From contig JAVCCM010000103.1 in the NCBI GenBank assembly GCA_030765455.1, positions 62,001 to 126,000 of the forward strand: DNA of 64,000 bases, written 5' to 3'. The DNA is from Candidatus Electryonea clarkiae (GTDB lineage Bacteria > Electryoneota > Electryoneia > Electryoneales > Electryoneaceae). The position numbers were made by a program, and so were the translations under genes. Below, in pieces: positions 63,232-64,000 of this stretch. The notes under the pieces were generated by a model that saw nothing but the letters and a program-made list of their open reading frames with translations, did no database searches and was not told where the DNA came from. Each line of letters opens with the position of its first letter. Position 1 is the first letter of the stretch.

Positions 63232-63470
63232 ATAATTGTACTTTTGACAATAATAGGTTCACCTTCATCGAAAGCGACCTACTAACATACTCTGGTTTCT
63301 ATTCTAACAAATCTGTCCAGATTTTGCAATTACTTGATTCTGGTTTGACTCGCTATGGAATGTAAAATACTCTCTCAATAATCTTACTGTTAATAAAATA
63401 AACTGGTAAACCCGGAAAATTTCACTATCTTGTTAGTTTGAACATATTCAGTAAAACTTTCAGGAATATC

Positions 63471-64000
63471 ATGACAGCCAATTTAGAAGCGATATTAGAA
63501 GCCATTCAAAATGTATTAGACGAGGACGATCTGGATCTGATAATTCAAAAAATCCTCTTATCAGCACAGAAATTGCTTAATGCTGAAGCAGCATCTCTAT
63601 TCATGCTGAACCGGAAAAAGAAACGGATTGAGATGGTTGCAGCTACAAATATTCCTCTTCGTGTTGTACGTAAGATATATTTTCCATCAGGAACTGGAGT
63701 TACCGGATGGGTTGCTGAACATGCTGAATCCGCAAATGTAGAAGATATCACAAAAGATTACCGCTTTCAATCAAGTGTATCAAATACAACTGGTTTCAAA
63801 ACAAAAGGATACCTTTGTGTTCCGCTTATTGTTAATGAAAATGTAATTGGTACCCTCCAGGTATTGAATAAAACCAAGGGAGAACGGTTTGACAAAAATA
63901 ACCAGGAACTGCTTGAAGGTTTTGCCGTTGTAGCAGCGCTGGCAATCAAAAAAAGCCAGATGCATCAAGTAACTCTTGAGAAGCGAAGAATGCAGATGGA
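63471..64000 (+). CDS. GAF-domain protein, N-terminal part (3' end outside window)
   Basis: The ATG at 63471 has AGGA six bases upstream and opens a frame that runs off the window after 176 codons. A GAF domain spans about residues 10-160 (LLNAEAASLFMLNRKKKRIE, GTGVTGWVAEHAES, CVPLIVNENVIGTLQVLNK). It is followed by a charged helix (LEKRRMQM) that often links GAF to a PP2C phosphatase, histidine kinase or GGDEF domain. The output domain lies outside, so the role is open: a small-molecule sensor in signalling. Confidence 0.85.
   Translation, partial: MTANLEAILEAIQNVLDEDDLDLIIQKILLSAQKLLNAEAASLFMLNRKKKRIEMVAATNIPLRVVRKIYFPSGTGVTGWVAEHAESANVEDITKDYRFQSSVSNTTGFKTKGYLCVPLIVNENVIGTLQVLNKTKGERFDKNNQELLEGFAVVAALAIKKSQMHQVTLEKRRMQM

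Overview
The window looks like chromosomal DNA of an uncultured, probably anaerobic or microaerophilic member of the FCB superphylum (the part around Calditrichota/KSB1, Marinimicrobia and Zixibacteria; I cannot place it more precisely). Reasons: a large secreted protein with LVIVD-like repeats ends in a type-IX-secretion-style C-terminal domain, a PorV/PorQ-like barrel is present, ileS appears to be of the eukaryote-like type, lipoproteins carry stacked Fn3-like repeats, CsgG/PEGA/DUF5683 proteins occur, and intergenic regions are full of small palindromes of the kind seen in that group. Base composition is moderately AT-rich. Desulfoferrodoxin, a 2-Cys peroxiredoxin and a PerR-like regulator point to peroxide/superoxide defence in an anaerobe.

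1-30 kb is mostly plus strand. It opens with the end of ileS, coupled to a DksA-like gene, lspA and a TPM-domain gene. Then follow a nucleotidyltransferase-fold gene, lemA, a SAM hydroxide adenosyltransferase, pgi, purF-ubiA-like, cysS, two exported beta-rich proteins, a LOG-like protein, mltG-pcrA-nadC, a GH57 enzyme, a DUF58 protein, a bacterial Roco GTPase and an unusual outer-membrane-barrel/SppA fusion. 29-52 kb is mostly minus strand: the LVIVD secreted protein, a MATE exporter, the dfx/peroxiredoxin/perR oxidative-stress cluster with a perfect palindromic operator, hbd and thiolase (beta-oxidation or butyrate-type chemistry), the plus-strand methionine sulfoxide reductase fusion, and clpX-clpP-tig.

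The most unusual part is 43.6-51.8 kb. A TPR-transmembrane-SUMF1 protein is followed by tandem copies of a two-gene module: a CsgG-like/DUF5683 protein whose stop overlaps (ATGA) the start of an Fn3-repeat lipoprotein. One copy is complete and large (50051-51796 plus 47709-50054), one is short (45714-46739 plus 45271-45717), and the copy between them looks like a deletion remnant in which the CsgG-like N-terminus has been joined, out of frame, to the tail of a lipoprotein gene.

52-64 kb carries a rhomboid protease, an ECF sigma/anti-sigma/DUF6132/TlpA operon closed by a strong hairpin, a PorV-like barrel, a membrane-anchored gluzincin peptidase, priA-der, a hicAB toxin-antitoxin pair beside a palindrome cluster, an exported protein of unknown function, tRNA-Gly(CCC), and the start of a GAF-domain gene. 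Several repeat families are shared between distant intergenic regions, including a roughly 127-bp inverted pair at 16.2 and 22.4 kb and an inverted pair of palindromic units bracketing hbd.
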